Shown piece by piece: positions 60,863 to 64,000 of a DNA stretch of 64,000 bases. Position 1 is the stretch's first letter; each line of letters begins with the position of its first letter. Source of the DNA: JAWAAW01 sp964353335 (GTDB lineage: Archaea > Nanobdellota > Nanobdellia > Woesearchaeales > ARS49); contig CAYGVI010000001.1 in NCBI GenBank assembly GCA_964353335.1, positions 1 to 64,000 of the forward strand, read 5' to 3'. The notes beneath the pieces are model-generated. The model worked only from the letters and a program-made list of their open reading frames with translations, was not told the origin of the DNA and ran no database searches. Made by a program: the position numbers and the translations under genes.

Positions 60863-62185
60863 ATGGGCAAACTTGTGGGTATTGTCGGCGGAGCAGGTGC
60901 TGAGGGCGCGCATTTTGCAGGAATACTGCAAAGGTCAGGGCTTGAAATCGCGATTTCTGACATAAACACTGAAAAAGCGGAAAAACTGTGCGCGGAAAGA
61001 AACTATAATTTCATGCATTCTGATGCGCTCGCCCAGCACAGCGACCTTGTCCTTTTCTCCCTGCCGATTGACGTGACTGTGCCGGAAATAGAGCGCCTTG
61101 CGCCTAAAGTTCAGGGCGCAATGGCAGACCTCACATCTGTCAAGCAAAGTGCAATTGATGCAATGGTTGCAAATTCCCGGCCTGAAACAGAGGTCTTCAG
61201 CATACACGCGATGTACAGGCCCACTGTTTCACCCTGGGGGCAGAACGTCCTCTTCATCCCTGCAAGGCCAAAGGCAGGCGGAGAATGGTTCAACAGGGTT
61301 CAGGCAATAATGAAAAAAAGAAAGGCAAATGTCAGCGTCATAGAATCAGGCGAGAAGCACGACGAGCTGTCAGCAGCACTTCAGGTTCTGCCCCACACAG
61401 TTGCATATGCATTCATGTGCGCGTTTGACAGCTGCACAGGGGGAATTATGCCACTGAGCCAGCTGCAGAAGTATTCAACAATATTCTCGCGCGGGCTTTT
61501 GGAGGCGACAGGCAGGCTTGTGGCAGACCCTAAGCAGGGAATGATGTACTCACTGATTCAGACTGAGAATCCCCACACTGAAAAAATTTATGGCGCCCTT
61601 ACAAATGTGCTGGGAAGAATGAAAAAATGGGTTGAGGCAAAGGACACTGCTGCTTTTGCAAAAATGCACAATGAAATGAGCGAATTCCTCGGGTTGTATG
61701 CAGAAGCCGCAGCCCAGCAGGGGGACCAGAGGCTTGGAAAGCCCCTTGGGCTTCAGCTTGTGTTTGAGAGCGCACAAGGGGAGAATCTGCAAAATGCGCT
61801 TGGCGGATTTGAGCAAAAGCCCGCGAAATACAAGGAATACCTCAGCTCTGCGAGAATACCTGAAGGTGCGCTGGCAAAACTGCACAGGAACAGCAAACTT
61901 GTCGTGGCAAAGCAGGCATTTTACAAGCAAAGGGATGCAGAGTCAGAAGGCACGTTTGCATTCTACATCACCAACAGGCGCACACCAGAAGGAAAGAGGA
62001 TACGCTTCTCACCTGTCAGCGCAGAAGACATAGTCAAAGCCAAAAATCGCGAGCCTGACTTTGAGCGCGTGCAGATGATTAACAGGTTCAGCGACCCGTT
62101 CCTTAACCTGTTCAGCACATGGAAGCATAATGCCAAAAAATTAGAACATCTCGGACATCTGGTTGCGTACAGCACATACAGCTGA
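60863..62185 (+). CDS. tyrA: Prephenate dehydrogenase-like protein with long C-terminal extension
   Basis: 440 aa. The Rossmann domain opens MGKLVGIVGGAGAEG and continues with LVLFSLPIDVT and DLTSVKQ, as in TyrA. The helical dimerisation domain contains EKHDELSAALQVLPH, in which the HD-x-L-x-A helix is typical. TyrA oxidises prephenate to 4-hydroxyphenylpyruvate. Usual enzymes are about 280-300 residues. Here about 120 further residues (from about 320) have no recognised match and include PEGALAKLHRNSK and FAFYITNRRTPEGKRIRF. These could be a regulatory domain. With the PDT-like gene at 48812 this suggests at least part of Phe/Tyr synthesis. Confidence 0.82.
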   Translation: MGKLVGIVGGAGAEGAHFAGILQRSGLEIAISDINTEKAEKLCAERNYNFMHSDALAQHSDLVLFSLPIDVTVPEIERLAPKVQGAMADLTSVKQSAIDAMVANSRPETEVFSIHAMYRPTVSPWGQNVLFIPARPKAGGEWFNRVQAIMKKRKANVSVIESGEKHDELSAALQVLPHTVAYAFMCAFDSCTGGIMPLSQLQKYSTIFSRGLLEATGRLVADPKQGMMYSLIQTENPHTEKIYGALTNVLGRMKKWVEAKDTAAFAKMHNEMSEFLGLYAEAAAQQGDQRLGKPLGLQLVFESAQGENLQNALGGFEQKPAKYKEYLSSARIPEGALAKLHRNSKLVVAKQAFYKQRDAESEGTFAFYITNRRTPEGKRIRFSPVSAEDIVKAKNREPDFERVQMINRFSDPFLNLFSTWKHNAKKLEHLGHLVAYSTYS

Positions 62186-62206
62186 AATACCCCGCAACGC
62201 GATAAC

Positions 62207-62214
62207 TTTATAAA
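62207..62214 (+). promoter_or_regulatory. TATA box of the eS1 gene
   Basis: TTTATAAA lies 27-34 nt before the eS1 ATG. No Shine-Dalgarno sequence intervenes, consistent with a leaderless message. Confidence 0.65.
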
Positions 62215-62240
62215 CCCCTGCCCTGCTTTCTCGTCTAAAT

Positions 62241-62948
62241 ATGGCACAAAAGACATCAAAAGCAGCCGTACTCGTGAAGAAGAAGTCATGGCTTCCAATC
62301 ATAGCGCCAGGGCTTTTCAACAACCAGCCGATAGGGGAAATGTACATTGATGACGAGGCAGACCCTGCAAAGAGAAGGGTGACTGTCAGTTTGATGGTTC
62401 TTACAGGAGACCCCCAAAGGCAGAATGTTCATATCAGCCTGGATGTTACGAAGAAGGAAAACAACCAGATTCTCACAACGACAACAGGATACTCAATTGC
62501 CCCTGCTGCGGTAAGGAAGATGATGAGGCGTGCAAGGGAGCGCGTTGACGATTCATTTGTCACAAAAACAAAGGACGATATCGCGGTAAGGATTAAGCCT
62601 GTCCTTATCACAAGGGGAAGGGCACAGGGCGGAGTCATGCGCGATGTAAGAAGCCAGATGCGCGCGTTCATTGTCCGCGGCGTCGCAACAATGACATTTG
62701 TTGACTTTATCAGGGAGCTTGTTGCTCACAAGTTCCAGAGGCAGCTGCAGGACGCATTGAGAAAAATTTACCCATTGCAGACCTGCGAGCTCCGCGATGT
62801 CCACATAGAGACCAGCGAAAAAAGGCTTAAGAACATCCTAATAGCTCCGCCACTGCCTGTGAAGCCTGCGGAAAAGGTTGAAGAGAAGCCGGCAGAAGCG
62901 CCAGTACAGGAAGAAAACAAAGAAGCACAAACAGAAGAAACTGCATAA
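62241..62948 (+). CDS. rps3ae: Small-subunit ribosomal protein eS1 (S3Ae)
   Basis: 235 aa. Archaeal and eukaryotic ribosomal protein of the 30S platform. It matches S3Ae along its length (KKKSWLPIIAPGLFNN, TGYSIAPAAVRKMMRRARERVDD, VMRDVRSQMRAFI, FIRELVAHKFQRQLQDALRKIYPL). The C-terminal 35 residues are an acidic, Pro/Glu-rich tail (EKPAEAPVQEENKEA) longer than in many relatives. It is a monocistronic-looking gene with its own TATA box. Confidence 0.97.
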   Translation: MAQKTSKAAVLVKKKSWLPIIAPGLFNNQPIGEMYIDDEADPAKRRVTVSLMVLTGDPQRQNVHISLDVTKKENNQILTTTTGYSIAPAAVRKMMRRARERVDDSFVTKTKDDIAVRIKPVLITRGRAQGGVMRDVRSQMRAFIVRGVATMTFVDFIRELVAHKFQRQLQDALRKIYPLQTCELRDVHIETSEKRLKNILIAPPLPVKPAEKVEEKPAEAPVQEENKEAQTEETA

Positions 62949-63041
62949 TTCTAATTCGGGCGCGTACCGCGCCAGAGACCAAGCGATAATTCAAGTTCTT
63001 TTTACATTAGCTTTTTAAAAGCCATATCCCTCTCTTTTCTT

Positions 63042-63638
63042 ATGATAATAGGGCAGGGGGCAGAGGCAGTCCTGAGAAAGCAGGAGAACAATGTCATCAA
63101 GGAAAGGGTTCCAAAGGATTACCGCCTTTCTGAGATAGACAACAAGCTGCGCGCATCAAGGACAAGGCGCGAGGCAAAGATTCTCGCAAAGCTTGAGGAA
63201 ATGAACTTTCCTGCGCCGCGATTAAGGAAGATTGATGACAAGGACATGAAGATAGAAATGGACTTTGTCCCAGGACCGCTGTTAAAGGATGTTTTGCACA
63301 CAAAGCCGGCTGAGTTCAGCAGGGAAATCGGCAGAAAGGTCGGGATTTTGCATTCAAATGACATAATCCACTCTGATTTGACAACCTCAAACATGATACA
63401 CTGCAATAATGAAGTTCATTTCATTGACTTTGGATTGAGCTTTGTGTCCTCAAAAACAGAAGACAAGGCAGTTGATTTGCATTTGCTTGACCGCGCGCTT
63501 GAGTCAAGGCACCACGAAATCTACAGCGAATGCATTGCAGCTGCTTTGGAAGGCTACAAGGAAGGCAATCCCGGCTGGGCTTTGGTGCTTGAACGCCTTG
63601 CAAAGGTTGAACAGCGCGGCAGGAACAAGAAAAAATGA
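63042..63638 (+). CDS. bud32: Bud32 (PRPK), Kae1-associated atypical kinase/ATPase
   Basis: 198 aa, complete small RIO-like kinase fold: GQGAEAV loop, Lys20 (NVIKERV), HSDLTTSNMI with Asp112 and Asn117, and IDFGLS with Asp129. It works with Kae1, Cgi121 and Pcc1 in the KEOPS complex that makes t6A37 in tRNA. It stands alone here, not fused to Kae1 as in many archaea, and Kae1 is not in the window. A TTTTTAAAA box at 63012-63020 is 22-30 nt upstream. The next gene overlaps its stop (ATGA). Confidence 0.95.
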   Translation: MIIGQGAEAVLRKQENNVIKERVPKDYRLSEIDNKLRASRTRREAKILAKLEEMNFPAPRLRKIDDKDMKIEMDFVPGPLLKDVLHTKPAEFSREIGRKVGILHSNDIIHSDLTTSNMIHCNNEVHFIDFGLSFVSSKTEDKAVDLHLLDRALESRHHEIYSECIAAALEGYKEGNPGWALVLERLAKVEQRGRNKKK

Positions 63639-64000
63639 TACAGCAAGCCAACCTGCATGTTCTTGAAAAAAAGAAAGAAGGGATAAATGCGCTTTGTGGC
63701 ACGTATAGTGTTGTCCTTTTTGATACAAACTCGGTTTACTCACCTTTTAACACGGACTTGTATTTTTTGACAAAGTCACCGATAAACACAAATGGGCTCT
63801 TGAAATTCGCAGAGGTTATCGCGAATTTCACGCATGCTGTGAAAACTTTGGGAAACCTGACAACAATAGGCGCAGTTTACACCGAGATTAACAAAGGCAT
63901 GAATATAGTTGCAAGTACACTTAGCTACTGCAGGAAGCACAGCGACAACATGAAATCTGAACACCCTTACGCAATGGATGCCATGAACTGCGTAATTAAA
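63635..64000 (+). CDS. Partial gene after bud32, possible PIN-like nuclease (runs off the window)
   Basis: 122 codons are open to the edge. The ATG overlaps the bud32 stop, so it is probably in the same operon. After a helical start (MIQQANLHVLEKKKEGINA) comes VVLFDTNSVYSP, whose DTN resembles the first acidic motif of PIN domains, and later TTIGAVYTEINKG, where the Glu would suit the second. The rest is missing, so the PIN assignment is tentative. Four Cys in the visible part are not in a recognisable metal pattern. Confidence 0.65.
   Translation, partial: MIQQANLHVLEKKKEGINALCGTYSVVLFDTNSVYSPFNTDLYFLTKSPINTNGLLKFAEVIANFTHAVKTLGNLTTIGAVYTEINKGMNIVASTLSYCRKHSDNMKSEHPYAMDAMNCVIK

Noticed and set aside
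60738..60965. Plus-strand frame across the inverted-repeat element into tyrA
   Set aside because: It is out of frame with tyrA, runs through the stems and has no family features.

Overview
The window is archaeal and looks like a DPANN-type genome. It carries an aCPSF1/FttA termination RNase, a proteasome beta subunit, ribosomal protein eS1, Bud32, a type II methionine aminopeptidase, a Sec11-type signal peptidase, VapBC and TATA boxes of the TTTATAAA type. Many of these boxes sit 22-34 nt before the ATG, so many messages are probably leaderless. Where a Shine-Dalgarno site is used it is usually GAGGTGA about 6 nt before the start, and it drives ATG, GTG and TTG starts. A bacterial-type gyrB with an intein is also present. 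The exact phylum cannot be fixed from the sequence alone.

Left flank (1-4736): methionine aminopeptidase (cut by the window edge), two helical proteins of unknown function, a signal peptidase, then a lipoprotein followed closely by a site-2-type membrane protease. Next comes a minus-strand pair of exported enzymes (4780-7325): a subtilisin with a C-terminal carbohydrate-binding-type domain and a spherulin-4/GH135-like hydrolase.

Central locus (7368-46541): an intergenic region with five GTATTRAY elements lies upstream of a small protein with two duplicated helix-turn-helix units. That gene overlaps the first of two giant exported protein genes (5763 and 5294 codons). The giants overlap each other by ATGA and occupy 33 kb, half of the window. 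They are built from DUF11-type repeats (18 copies), LamG modules (8 copies), a NosD-like beta-helix, PA14/DUF2341-like and CARDB-like domains and several unnamed repeats, with extreme N-glycosylation sequon density. Downstream are three paralogous small exported proteins, one of them extended by a thrombospondin-1-like and further domains, a C-terminally membrane-anchored protein and two micro membrane proteins linked by overlaps. My reading (inference) is a dedicated cell-surface display or attachment system under its own regulator, facing a divergently transcribed secreted protease and glycosidase.

Right flank (46544-64000): glutamate dehydrogenase, VapBC, a Cys-rich exported peptide, a diverged prephenate dehydratase, a run of proteasome beta, FttA and a 45-residue protein, a zinc-ribbon protein, an operon of UPF0173 hydrolase, DUF1385 and a small membrane protein, an irregular tRNA-Arg(CCG), a coiled-coil membrane protein, gyrB with an HNH-type intein, a B12/radical SAM protein, an inverted-repeat element, a prephenate dehydrogenase-like protein, eS1, Bud32 and a partial gene. 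Apart from the intein I see no rRNA, CRISPR array or intact mobile element. No gap between genes exceeds 300 bp.
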